Source: Bordetella parapertussis (GTDB lineage Bacteria > Pseudomonadota > Gammaproteobacteria > Burkholderiales > SG8-39). Taken from it: a stretch of DNA of 31,048 bases. The notes under the pieces were generated by a model. It had not been told where the DNA came from. It saw nothing but the letters and a program-made list of their open reading frames with translations, and searched no databases. Both the position numbers and the translations under genes were made by a program. Every line of letters begins with the position of its first letter. Within the stretch, counting starts at the first letter, position 1. The DNA lies in NCBI GenBank assembly GCA_945906975.1, contig CAMDRY010000004.1:1-31048 (forward strand). The letters are read 5' to 3'. Positions 15,872-23,903 of this stretch are shown piece by piece.

Positions 15872-17566
15872 ATGGGGTCTTCAGGCAATGTCGAAGTAAA
15901 GCAAATAAAATTTCGTCCGACGATGAGAGGTCGCGTGGCCGATCCGAAGGCGGTGGCCGAGGTGCGCGCGCTGATCGGCAAGGGCGAAGGGGCTCTGGCG
16001 CTTCGGCGTGACTTGTTGATCGAACACCTGCACCGTATCCAGGATGCCTACGGCCACCTGTCCGAGGGCCATCTGGCCGCGCTGGCGGCCGAACTGGCCA
16101 TGGCGCAAAGCGAAGTCTACGAAGTGGCGACCTTTTACCATCACTTTGACGTCGTTAAAACGGGTGATGCCGTGCCGCCCGCGGTGACGGTGCGTGTGTG
16201 CGAGTCCCTGTCCTGCGAAATGGCCGGCGCAAAAGAACTACTGGCGCGCCTGCCTTCCATTCTTGGCAAGGGTGTGCGCGTGCTCGCCGCGCCGTGCATA
16301 GGCCGCTGCGAGAGCGCGCCGGCGGCGGTGGTCGGGCAGAACCCGGTGCTGCACGCGACCGCGGAAAAAATCAGCAAACTGGTGGCGGCGAAGTCGGTGC
16401 GCCACTTCCCCGAAAAATACATCACCTATCGCGATTACCGGCAGGCCGGCGGCTACGCGCTGCTGGCCGACTGTCTGGAGGGCAAGCACGACTACGAGGA
16501 GCTCACCGCGCGCATGGAGCACTCGGGGCTGCGCGGTCTGGGCGGGGCGGGCTTTCCGACCGGACGCAAATGGAAGTTGGTGCGCGCCGAAGCCGAGCCG
16601 CGCAACATGGCGGTCAACATCGACGAAGGCGAGCCGGGCACCTTCAAGGACCGCTGGTATCTTGAGCGCGACCCGCACCGCTTTTTGGAGGGCATGCTCA
16701 TCGCCGCGTGGGCGGCGGGCATTGCCGAGGTCTGGATCTACCTGCGCGACGAATACGCCGGCTGTCGCGCCATCTTGGAGAAGGAACTGGCCGCACTGCA
16801 GGCCGACCCGCCGTGCGTGCTGCCGCCTATTCACCTGCGCCGCGGCGCGGGCGCCTATATCTGCGGCGAAGAGTCGGCGATGATCGAATCCATAGAGGGC
16901 AAGCGCGGCATGCCGCGGCTGCGTCCGCCGTATGTGGCGCAAGTGGGCGTGTTCGGGCGCCCGACGCTCGAGCACAACATGGAGACGGTGTACTGGGTGC
17001 GCGAGATACTGGAGAAGGGGCCCGAGTGGTTCGCGGGGCATGGTCGCAAGGGCAGGAAGGGGCTGCGCTCCTTCTCGGTATCGGGGCGGGTGAAAAAACC
17101 GGGCATGCATCTCGCTCCGGCCGGCATCACGGTCAAGGAACTCATTGCCGAATACTGCGGCGGCATGCTGCCGGGGCACGAGTTTTACGCCTACCTGCCG
17201 GGCGGGGCCTCGGGCGGTATCTTGCCGGCGGGTATGGGCGACATTCCGCTCGATTTTGACACGCTGCAGCCTTACGGCTGTTTTATCGGATCGGCGGCGG
17301 TGATGATCCTGTCGGACAAGGATACGGCGGTCGACGCGGCGAAAAACATGATGCATTTTTTTCGCGACGAATCCTGCGGGCAGTGCACGCCCTGCCGGGT
17401 GGGTACGGCCAAGGCGCTGACGCTGCTCGATGCACCGCGCTGGGACAAGGCGTTGTTGCAGGAGTTGTCGCAGGCGATGATGGACGCCTCGATTTGCGGC
17501 CTGGGCCAGGCGGCACCCAACCCGGTGTTGTCGGTGATCAAGCATTTTGCGCATGAAATCGAATGA
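15872..17566 (+). CDS. NAD-linked formate dehydrogenase beta subunit, NuoE-NuoF fusion
   Basis: This 564-residue protein is the diaphorase half of a cytoplasmic NAD-dependent formate dehydrogenase: it passes electrons from the alpha subunit through FMN to NAD. Residues 30-165 are a NuoE-like domain with the thioredoxin-type [2Fe-2S] cysteines 110, 115, 142 and 146. Residues 180-564 are NuoF-like, with the NADH/FMN segments GLGGAGFPTGRKW (222-234) and RRGAGAYICGEESAMIES (323-340), and [4Fe-4S] cysteines 502, 505, 508 and 542. Size and order match the FDH1 beta subunit of Methylobacterium extorquens (about 572 residues, from memory) better than the separate FdsG and FdsB of Cupriavidus. The frame opens at 15851, but that ATG lies before the AAGGAG; ATG at 15872 is 11 bases after it and is preferred. 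Confidence 0.93.
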   Translation: MGSSGNVEVKQIKFRPTMRGRVADPKAVAEVRALIGKGEGALALRRDLLIEHLHRIQDAYGHLSEGHLAALAAELAMAQSEVYEVATFYHHFDVVKTGDAVPPAVTVRVCESLSCEMAGAKELLARLPSILGKGVRVLAAPCIGRCESAPAAVVGQNPVLHATAEKISKLVAAKSVRHFPEKYITYRDYRQAGGYALLADCLEGKHDYEELTARMEHSGLRGLGGAGFPTGRKWKLVRAEAEPRNMAVNIDEGEPGTFKDRWYLERDPHRFLEGMLIAAWAAGIAEVWIYLRDEYAGCRAILEKELAALQADPPCVLPPIHLRRGAGAYICGEESAMIESIEGKRGMPRLRPPYVAQVGVFGRPTLEHNMETVYWVREILEKGPEWFAGHGRKGRKGLRSFSVSGRVKKPGMHLAPAGITVKELIAEYCGGMLPGHEFYAYLPGGASGGILPAGMGDIPLDFDTLQPYGCFIGSAAVMILSDKDTAVDAAKNMMHFFRDESCGQCTPCRVGTAKALTLLDAPRWDKALLQELSQAMMDASICGLGQAAPNPVLSVIKHFAHEIE

Positions 17567-17579
17567 GTGAAAAGTGGAA

Positions 17580-17667
17580 AGTGAATGAGTGAAGGAGTGA
17601 AGGGGTGAAACGCCAGAATGCCGGCATGGGAGGGTTCATCACTCCTTCACTCCTTCACGCTTTCACT
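17580..17667 (+). repeat. Long inverted repeat of GTGAA-type units between the FDH subunit genes
   Basis: The 139-base gap between the beta and alpha genes holds two 29-base arms, 17580-17608 and 17639-17667, that are reverse complements at 26 of 29 positions; one mismatch would be a G-U pair in RNA. The left arm is itself built of short AGTGAAN units, which begin upstream at the beta-subunit stop. The 30-base loop contains a perfect 10-base palindrome ATGCCGGCAT (17618-17627). There is no T-run, so it is not a classical terminator. It may stabilise or process the mRNA. Confidence 0.8.
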
Positions 17668-17705
17668 GAATTTCACGCCTTCGCTGGTTTCTTGAGAGGT
17701 ACAGA

Positions 17706-20531
17706 ATGGACAGAATAGGTAAAGAGCAGCAGGCGACGATGCCGGTTGAGTTCAAGTTGAACGGACGAGATGTGGTCGGCCGTGCGGATGAGACGATCAT
17801 TGAGACGGCAAAACAGTACGGTATCGAGATTCCGCACCTTTGTTACAAGGAGGGGATGCGGCCGGACGGGAACTGCCGTGCGTGCGTGGTGGAGATCAAG
17901 GGCGAGCGCGCGCTGGCGCCCGCGTGCTGCCGCTACCCGAAAGACGGCATGGAGGTGGCCACCGACAACGCGCGCGCGCTGAGCTCGCAAAAAATGGTGC
18001 TCGAGTTGCTGCTCTCGGATATGCCGGCCGAGCGCCACACGCGCGAGTCGGAACTCGATATGTGGGCGAAAAAACTGGATATGGGCCTGCCGCGTTTCAA
18101 GGCACGGGAGCAGGTGAAGCGGGACGTGTCGCACCCGGCCATCGCGGTCAATCTTGATTCGTGCATACAGTGCAACCGCTGCGTGCGCGCCTGCCGCGAA
18201 GAGCAGGTCAATGATGTTATCGGCTACGCCTTTCGTGGTGAGCATTCGAAGATCGTGTTCGACTTTGACGATCCGATGGGCGCCTCGAGCTGCGTTGCCT
18301 GCGGTGAGTGCGTGCAGGCCTGCCCCACCGGCGCGCTGATGCCCGCGCGCGAAGCGGGGCTGGTGGTGGCGGACAAGACGGTTGATTCGGTCTGCCCGTA
18401 CTGCGGGGTGGGTTGCCAGTTGACCTACCACGTCAAGGACAACACCATCATCCAGGTGCAGGGTCGCGATGGCCCGGCCAATGACGGGCGGCTTTGCGTG
18501 AAGGGGCGTTACGGCTTTGACTACGCGCACCACCGCCAGCGCCTGAGCATGCCGCTGATCCGGAAACCGGGGGTGAAGAAGTCGGCCGACTTCGTCATGG
18601 ATCCGGACAACTGGCAGGAGGTGTTTCGCGAGGCGAGCTGGGAGGAGGCGCTGGCGCTGGCGGCAGGGGGCTTTAAAAAAATCATCGACTCGGCGCCTGA
18701 CGGACGTTATGCGCTGGCGGGCTTTGGCTCGGCCAAGGGCTCGAACGAAGAGGCGTATCTGTTCCAGAAGCTGATCCGCACCGGTTTTGGCACCAACAAC
18801 GTGGACCACTGCACGCGGCTTTGCCACGCCTCGAGTGTGGCGGCGCTGATGGAGGGCATCAGCTCCGGCGCGGTCTCCAACCCGGTGCGCGACGTCGAGA
18901 ACGCCGAGGTGATCTTCCTCATCGGGGCGAATCCGACCGTCAACCATCCGGTGGCGGCCACCTGGATCAAGAACGCGGTGAAGAAGGGCAGCAAACTGAT
19001 CGTTGCCGACCCGCGGCGCACGGAACTCGCGCGCCACGCCGCGCACGTGCTGCAGTTCAAGGCGGACACCGACGTGGCGCTGCTCAACGCCATGCTTCAC
19101 GTGGTGGTGGACGAGGGCTTGGCGGACCAGGCCTTCATCCGTGACAGGACTTCGGGCTACGAAGAGCTCGCCAAGAACGTGAAGAAATTCTCCCCCGAGT
19201 TGATGGCGCCGGTGTGCGGCATCCCGGCGGCGAAGATCCGCGAGGTGGCGCGCTTGTACGCCACTTCGAAGGCCTCGATCATTCTGTGGGGTATGGGCAT
19301 CTCGCAACACGTGCATGGCACGGACAACGCGCGTTGCCTGATTGCGTTGGCGATGGTGACCGGGCAGATCGGCAAGCCCGGTTCGGGGCTGCACCCTTTG
19401 CGCGGGCAGAACAACGTGCAAGGGGCCTCGGACGCGGGGCTGATTCCGATGTTCTACCCCGACTACCAGCGGGTGGTGACCGACGAGGCACGCAAGCGCT
19501 TTGAAAAGCTGTGGGGTGCGAAGCTCGACCCCAAGCCGGGCCTGACGGTGGTGGAGGTGGTGAACGCCGCCTGCGAGGGCAAGATCCGCGGCATGTACAT
19601 CATGGGTGAGAACCCGGCCTTGTCGGACCCGGACGCCAATCACGCGCGCGCCGGCCTCGCCTCGCTGGAGCACCTGGTGGTGCAGGATATCTTCCTCACC
19701 GAGACGGCCTACCTTGCCGACGTGATTCTGCCGGCCACGGCCTGGCCGGAAAAGGACGGCACGGTGACCAACACCGACCGGCTGGTGCAGCTGGGGCGCA
19801 AGGCAGTGGACGCCCCCGGCGAGGCCAAGCCCGACCTGTGGATCATCGTCGAGCTGGCCAAGCGGCTGGGTCTTGCGTGGACTTACACGCATCCGCGCGA
19901 GGTCTTCAACGAAATGCGCAAAGGCATGGATTCGATCGCCGGCATCACCTGGGAGCGCCTGGAGCGCGATTCGTCCGTCACCTACCCGTGCGAAAACGAG
20001 GGCGATCCGGGCACCTCGGTGATCTTCACCGAGAACTTCCCGACAGCGACCGGGCGCGCCAAGCTGGTGCCGGCGGACCTCATCATGGCGGCCGAGCAGC
20101 CCGACGAGGCGTATCCGATGGTGCTCATCACCGGGCGGCAACTGGAGCACTGGCACACCGGTTCGATGACACGGCGCGCGGGGGTGCTCGATGCGCTCGA
20201 GCCCGAACCGGTTGCCTCGATGAACTCGCTCGACATGATGCGCCTTGGAATAACGGCCGGGGCGGTGGTGACGGTGGCCTCGCGCCGGGGCAGCATTGCG
20301 CTCTACGCGCGTGCGGACGAGGGCACGCCGACAGGCGCGGTGTTCATCCCCTTCTGTTACTACGAGGCCTCGGCGAACAAGCTGACCAATTCGGCGCTCG
20401 ACCCCTTTGGCAAGATTCCCGAGTTCAAGTATTGCGCGGTGAAAGTGAGCAAGGGCGGCGCGACGCCGGTGCACGCGAGTTACGGTGGCGGGCAGATCCT
20501 GGGTGCCGGGGCGCAGGAGGCCAAGGCCTAG
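17706..20531 (+). CDS. NAD-linked formate dehydrogenase alpha (catalytic) subunit
   Basis: A 941-residue molybdo- or tungsto-enzyme that oxidises formate to CO2 and can in some relatives run backwards. From the N-terminus: a NuoG-like [2Fe-2S] domain (Cys46, 57, 60, 74/75), two ferredoxin [4Fe-4S] clusters (Cys153/156/159/163 and 196/199/202/206), a further [4Fe-4S] site before the pterin domain (Cys230/233/237/264, with Lys266), and the bis-MGD domain. The likely metal ligand is Cys373 followed by His374 in DHCTRLCHASS, so it is a cysteine and not a selenocysteine enzyme. The NuoG N5 Cys motif is absent, as HTRESELD has no cysteines. It closely recalls the FDH1 alpha subunit of Methylobacterium (about 989 residues). 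GAGAGG precedes the ATG at 17706. Metal identity (Mo or W) cannot be read here. Confidence 0.95.
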   Translation: MDRIGKEQQATMPVEFKLNGRDVVGRADETIIETAKQYGIEIPHLCYKEGMRPDGNCRACVVEIKGERALAPACCRYPKDGMEVATDNARALSSQKMVLELLLSDMPAERHTRESELDMWAKKLDMGLPRFKAREQVKRDVSHPAIAVNLDSCIQCNRCVRACREEQVNDVIGYAFRGEHSKIVFDFDDPMGASSCVACGECVQACPTGALMPAREAGLVVADKTVDSVCPYCGVGCQLTYHVKDNTIIQVQGRDGPANDGRLCVKGRYGFDYAHHRQRLSMPLIRKPGVKKSADFVMDPDNWQEVFREASWEEALALAAGGFKKIIDSAPDGRYALAGFGSAKGSNEEAYLFQKLIRTGFGTNNVDHCTRLCHASSVAALMEGISSGAVSNPVRDVENAEVIFLIGANPTVNHPVAATWIKNAVKKGSKLIVADPRRTELARHAAHVLQFKADTDVALLNAMLHVVVDEGLADQAFIRDRTSGYEELAKNVKKFSPELMAPVCGIPAAKIREVARLYATSKASIILWGMGISQHVHGTDNARCLIALAMVTGQIGKPGSGLHPLRGQNNVQGASDAGLIPMFYPDYQRVVTDEARKRFEKLWGAKLDPKPGLTVVEVVNAACEGKIRGMYIMGENPALSDPDANHARAGLASLEHLVVQDIFLTETAYLADVILPATAWPEKDGTVTNTDRLVQLGRKAVDAPGEAKPDLWIIVELAKRLGLAWTYTHPREVFNEMRKGMDSIAGITWERLERDSSVTYPCENEGDPGTSVIFTENFPTATGRAKLVPADLIMAAEQPDEAYPMVLITGRQLEHWHTGSMTRRAGVLDALEPEPVASMNSLDMMRLGITAGAVVTVASRRGSIALYARADEGTPTGAVFIPFCYYEASANKLTNSALDPFGKIPEFKYCAVKVSKGGATPVHASYGGGQILGAGAQEAKA

Positions 20532-20698
20532 CCCGGCCGCATCACGGCAAGGATGGCGGAAAAAGTGACAAAAACGTCACATGAATTGACATGAAGCCTG
20601 CGCCAGTCTTTGGTTTCATTAAATAAAAGTAATGAATTCGCCTCGTCCTGATTGTTCCGGGGCGGCGAATCAAGTCATTAACCAGAGGAGACAGCAAC
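20532..20698 (+). promoter_or_regulatory. fhs leader with two inverted repeats
   Basis: The 167-base gap holds GTGAC-N6-GTCAC at 20565-20580, a possible operator, and TTGACA at 20586-20591 without a fitting -10 at 17 bases. ATTCGCC/GGCGAAT (20636-20642 with 20664-20670) forms a 7-bp hairpin shortly before AGAGGAG, the fhs ribosome binding site. No terminator follows the formate dehydrogenase gene, so read-through into fhs is likely. Confidence 0.35.
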
Positions 20699-22369
20699 AT
20701 GCCAAGTGATATCGAAATCGCCCAAGCGGGCAAGATGGTGCGCATTGCCAAGCTGGCCCAGGAGAAACTTGGCATCGGCGAGGAGCACTTGGAGCCCTAC
20801 GGCCATTACAAGGCCAAGGTGTCCCTGCCCTACCTTGACAGCTTGAAGGGCAAGAAGAACGGCAAGCTTATCCTGGTGACGGCGATCAGCCCGACGCCGG
20901 CGGGCGAGGGCAAGACGACAACGACCGTCGGTCTGGGCGATGCGCTCAATCACATAGGCAAGAAGGCGATGATCTGCCTGAGGGAGCCCTCGCTCGGCCC
21001 GGTGTTTGGCATGAAGGGCGGCGCGGCCGGCGGCGGTTACGCGCAGGTGGTGCCCATGGAGGACATCAACCTGCACTTCACCGGCGATTTTTCGGCCATT
21101 GCGCTTGCCAACAACCTGCTCGCCGCACTGCTCGATAACCACATCCACCACGGCAACGAACTGGGCATAGACGTGCGTCGCATCCAGTGGAAGCGCGTGG
21201 TGGACATGAACGACCGCGCGCTGCGCCAGATCGTGGCCTCACTGGGCGGGCCCGGCAACGGCTATCCGCGTGAGGACGGCTTTGACATCGTGGTGGCCTC
21301 GGAAGTGATGGCGATTTTCTGCCTTGCCACCTCGCTCGAGGATATGAAAAAACGCCTCGGCAATATCGTCGTCGCTTACACGCGCGACCAGAAGCCGGTC
21401 TATGCGCGTGACCTTAACGCCCACGGCGCCATGACCGTGTTGCTCAAGGACGCCCTCGCGCCCAACCTGGTGCAGACCCTGGAGAATAATCCGGCCTTCG
21501 TCCACGGCGGACCCTTCGCCAACATTGCCCACGGTTGTAACACCGTCATCGCCACGCAGGCTGCGTTGAAGCTGGCCGACTACGTTGTCACCGAAGCGGG
21601 CTTTGGCGCCGACCTGGGGGCCGAGAAGTTCATCGACATCAAGTGCCGCAAATCGGGCCTGGCGCCCTCGGCGGCGGTCATCGTCGCCACGGTGCGTGCG
21701 ATGAAGTACCACGGCGGCGCCGACCTGAAGACCATCACCACGGAAAACCTCGTCGCCCTCGACAAGGGTATCGTCAACCTCGAGCGTCACGTCGAGAATG
21801 TCACCAAGGTGTATGGCATTCCCTGCGTCGTGTCGATCAATAAGTTCACCAGCGACACCGCGGCCGAAGTCGAGATGCTCAAATCGCGCATGGCCAAGCT
21901 GGGTGTCAAGGTGGTGCTGGCGACGCACTGGGGCGACGGCGGCAAGGGGGCGGCGGAGCTGGCGCACATGGTGGTCGAGCTGTGCGAGAAGCCCTCGCAG
22001 ATGACTTTTGTCTACGACGAGCAGGACACGTTGTGGGACAAGATTGGCAAGATTGCCAAGAAGGTCTATCGCGCGAGCGAAGTGACGGCGGACGCCAAGG
22101 TGCGCGGCCAGATCAAGAAACTGCAGGAGGACGGCTACGGTCACTACCCGGTGTGCGTGGCCAAGACGCAGTATTCGTTCTCGACCGACGCGCAGTTGCG
22201 CGGCGCGCCGGAGAATCACGCCATCAACGTGCGCGAGGTGCGGCTTGCCGCGGGCGCGGAGTTCGTGGTGATGGTCTGCGGCGATATCATGACCATGCCC
22301 GGCCTGCCTAAGGTGCCCTCGGCCAACAAGATAGACCTCGTTGACGGCAAGGTGGTGGGCTTGTTCTGA
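20699..22369 (+). CDS. fhs: Formate--tetrahydrofolate ligase
   Basis: A 556-residue cytoplasmic enzyme that makes 10-formyl-tetrahydrofolate from formate, ATP and tetrahydrofolate. The nucleotide-binding loop [11 protein letters not shown] is at residues 66-76, followed by the family stretches [19 protein letters not shown] and DINLHFTGD. The length equals the usual 555-560. The start ATG at 20699 has GAGGAG 8 bases upstream. It lies directly after the formate dehydrogenase genes with no terminator between them, so formate oxidation and formate assimilation appear to be controlled together. A terminator follows the stop. Confidence 0.97.
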   Translation: MPSDIEIAQAGKMVRIAKLAQEKLGIGEEHLEPYGHYKAKVSLPYLDSLKGKKNGKLILVTAISPTPAGEGKTTTTVGLGDALNHIGKKAMICLREPSLGPVFGMKGGAAGGGYAQVVPMEDINLHFTGDFSAIALANNLLAALLDNHIHHGNELGIDVRRIQWKRVVDMNDRALRQIVASLGGPGNGYPREDGFDIVVASEVMAIFCLATSLEDMKKRLGNIVVAYTRDQKPVYARDLNAHGAMTVLLKDALAPNLVQTLENNPAFVHGGPFANIAHGCNTVIATQAALKLADYVVTEAGFGADLGAEKFIDIKCRKSGLAPSAAVIVATVRAMKYHGGADLKTITTENLVALDKGIVNLERHVENVTKVYGIPCVVSINKFTSDTAAEVEMLKSRMAKLGVKVVLATHWGDGGKGAAELAHMVVELCEKPSQMTFVYDEQDTLWDKIGKIAKKVYRASEVTADAKVRGQIKKLQEDGYGHYPVCVAKTQYSFSTDAQLRGAPENHAINVREVRLAAGAEFVVMVCGDIMTMPGLPKVPSANKIDLVDGKVVGLF

Positions 22370-22424
22370 TGCCGTGATCCGCGGCAGCGCGACCGTTGAC
22401 GCTGGCCGCAACAGAGCAAAGACG

Positions 22425-22449
22425 ACAAAGGGGCCTGTGGCCCCTGTGT
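22425..22449 (+). terminator. Terminator after fhs
   Basis: GGGGCC/GGCCCC with a TGT loop, extended by ACA/TGT pairs to about 11 bp with one mismatch, lies 55 bases after the fhs stop. The tail (CATTTTC) has only four T, so it is a moderate terminator. Confidence 0.6.
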
Positions 22450-22524
22450 CATTTTCGGCGCTTGCTGCCGGCAATGGGGCTTGTCCGGGGGGCAAGTGCA
22501 AGCGGGGGGTTCCTCTTTCGCGGT

Positions 22525-22530
22525 TAAACT
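22525..22530 (+). promoter_or_regulatory. -10-like box placed for a leaderless MFS transcript
   Basis: TAAACT ends 6 bases before the ATG of the MFS gene at 22537, and that ATG has no Shine-Dalgarno. Counting 7 bases from the box puts the transcript start on the A of the ATG. Confidence 0.35.
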
Positions 22531-22536
22531 CGGGCG

Positions 22537-23769
22537 ATGCATCCACCGGCCACGCACGATCACCCCAGGCGTCGCGACGGGCTGACCCTTAGCGTTTTGG
22601 CGGCGGTGCAGTTCGGCATGGTGCTCGATTTCATGCTGATGATGCCGCTGGGGCCGCAGTTCATGCGGCTTTTCCAGATCACGCCGACGCAATTTGGCTT
22701 TCTTGTTTCGATCTACACGGTGTGCGGCAGCCTGGCCGGATTGTTCGCTGCGTTTGTGGTCGATCGCTTTGATCGCAAGCGCACACTGACGCTGCTGCTC
22801 GGTTGCTTTGCTGTGACCGCACTGTTTTGCGCCAATGCTGAAACCTACACCGGCCTGCTGCTTGCGCGCGCCGTGGCCGGCGCTTTTGGCGGCGTGCTGT
22901 CATCGACGGTGCTGGCCATTGTCAGTGATGTCATTCCAGAGGGGCGGCGCGGCAAGGCGCTAGGGGTCGTGATGTCGGCATTTTCACTGGCCTCGGTGTT
23001 CGGGCTGCCGATCAGTCTTTATCTGGCCGGTCACTTTGGCTGGCACATGCCCTTTTATGTCATTTCCGGGCTGATGGGCGTGATGCTGGCCCTGGCGATA
23101 TGGGTGTTGCCGCCGGTTCGCGGCCACATCGAAGGGGCGCGCGGCCGGCGTCCGCTGGAGCAGTTGCGCCTGGTGTTCGGCAACCGCAACCATCTGCTCG
23201 CCTATGCGTTTGCCTCGGTGATGATGTTCGCCGGCTTTATCGTCATTCCTTTCGTCAGCCCCTACATGGTCTCCAATGTCGGCGTGAAGGAGGATGAACT
23301 GGCCATTTTGTATTTCGTCGGCGGCATCGTGACGCTGTTCGTGCAGCGCGCGGCCGGACGCCTGTCCGACCTGCACGGCAAACGCCGTGTGTTCATCGTT
23401 TTCAGTTGTATTTCAATCGTGCCGCTGTTGCTCACCACCCACCTGCCGGCACTGCCGCTTTGGGGCGCGCTGATTGCCTCGACCCTTTTCATGTCGGTCG
23501 TGCCCAGCCGTTTCGTGCCTGCCATGGCCATCATCACCGCCGCCGCCGACCCGCGCATGCGTGGCAGTTTCATGAGCTTTTACAGCGCCATCCAGCAGAT
23601 GAGCTCGGGGCTGGCGGTGTTTCTGGGAAGTCTGATCATTGGCCGCACAAGCGGTGGCGAGATCACGCATTACGGTACGCTGGGCTGGATTGCCGTGGTA
23701 TTCACCTTTGTCGCGATGGCACTGGCCGGGCTAATTCGCACGCACGGCCACAGCAAGCCGGGGGCTTGA
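22537..23769 (+). CDS. MFS transporter (AraJ/arabinose-efflux-like)
   Basis: A 410-residue inner-membrane transporter with about 12 hydrophobic helices. The first half has the loop motif FVVDRFDRKRTL after helix 2, as in DHA1-type drug or sugar efflux proteins. The central loop (RGHIEGARGRRPLEQLRLVFGN) is basic and joins two six-helix halves. The N-terminus MHPPATHDHPRRRDG is short and charged, before helix 1 (LTLSVLAAVQFGMVLDFML). The substrate is unknown. No ribosome binding site precedes the ATG, and the start may be leaderless. The acyl-CoA synthetase gene begins 134 bases later with its own weak -10, so cotranscription is possible but not evident. Confidence 0.88.
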   Translation: MHPPATHDHPRRRDGLTLSVLAAVQFGMVLDFMLMMPLGPQFMRLFQITPTQFGFLVSIYTVCGSLAGLFAAFVVDRFDRKRTLTLLLGCFAVTALFCANAETYTGLLLARAVAGAFGGVLSSTVLAIVSDVIPEGRRGKALGVVMSAFSLASVFGLPISLYLAGHFGWHMPFYVISGLMGVMLALAIWVLPPVRGHIEGARGRRPLEQLRLVFGNRNHLLAYAFASVMMFAGFIVIPFVSPYMVSNVGVKEDELAILYFVGGIVTLFVQRAAGRLSDLHGKRRVFIVFSCISIVPLLLTTHLPALPLWGALIASTLFMSVVPSRFVPAMAIITAAADPRMRGSFMSFYSAIQQMSSGLAVFLGSLIIGRTSGGEITHYGTLGWIAVVFTFVAMALAGLIRTHGHSKPGA

Positions 23770-23806
23770 TGCGGGACGCTGCTTAGGCGGGGGAAGCGAA
23801 AAGCGG

Positions 23807-23812
23807 CATAAT
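23807..23812 (+). promoter_or_regulatory. Weak -10 box before the acyl-CoA synthetase gene
   Basis: CATAAT lies 91 bases before the preferred GTG start. The -35 region shows no clear hexamer. The intervening leader is open in the same frame but looks non-coding. Confidence 0.3.
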
Positions 23813-23903
23813 GAAACGGGCGAAAGGCCCTGAATGGGTCCTGAATGGCGCAGGGCGGCGCGGCAGAAGCCGAGGTGTGGTGTGCCGGGAAAAGGGGGGG
23901 CTT

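Noticed and set aside
17580..17667. Reading the GTGAA inverted repeat as a CRISPR fragment or a terminator
   Set aside because: There is one inverted pair and not spaced direct repeats, and no T-run follows the stem.
17673..20474. A 933-residue open frame on the minus strand opposite the formate dehydrogenase alpha gene
   Set aside because: It is the antisense shadow of a clear enzyme gene with high third-position GC. The translation is arginine/histidine-rich with no domain.
20565..20580. GTGAC-N6-GTCAC as a CRP site
   Set aside because: The GTGA and TCAC half sites are 8 bases apart, whereas CRP needs 6.
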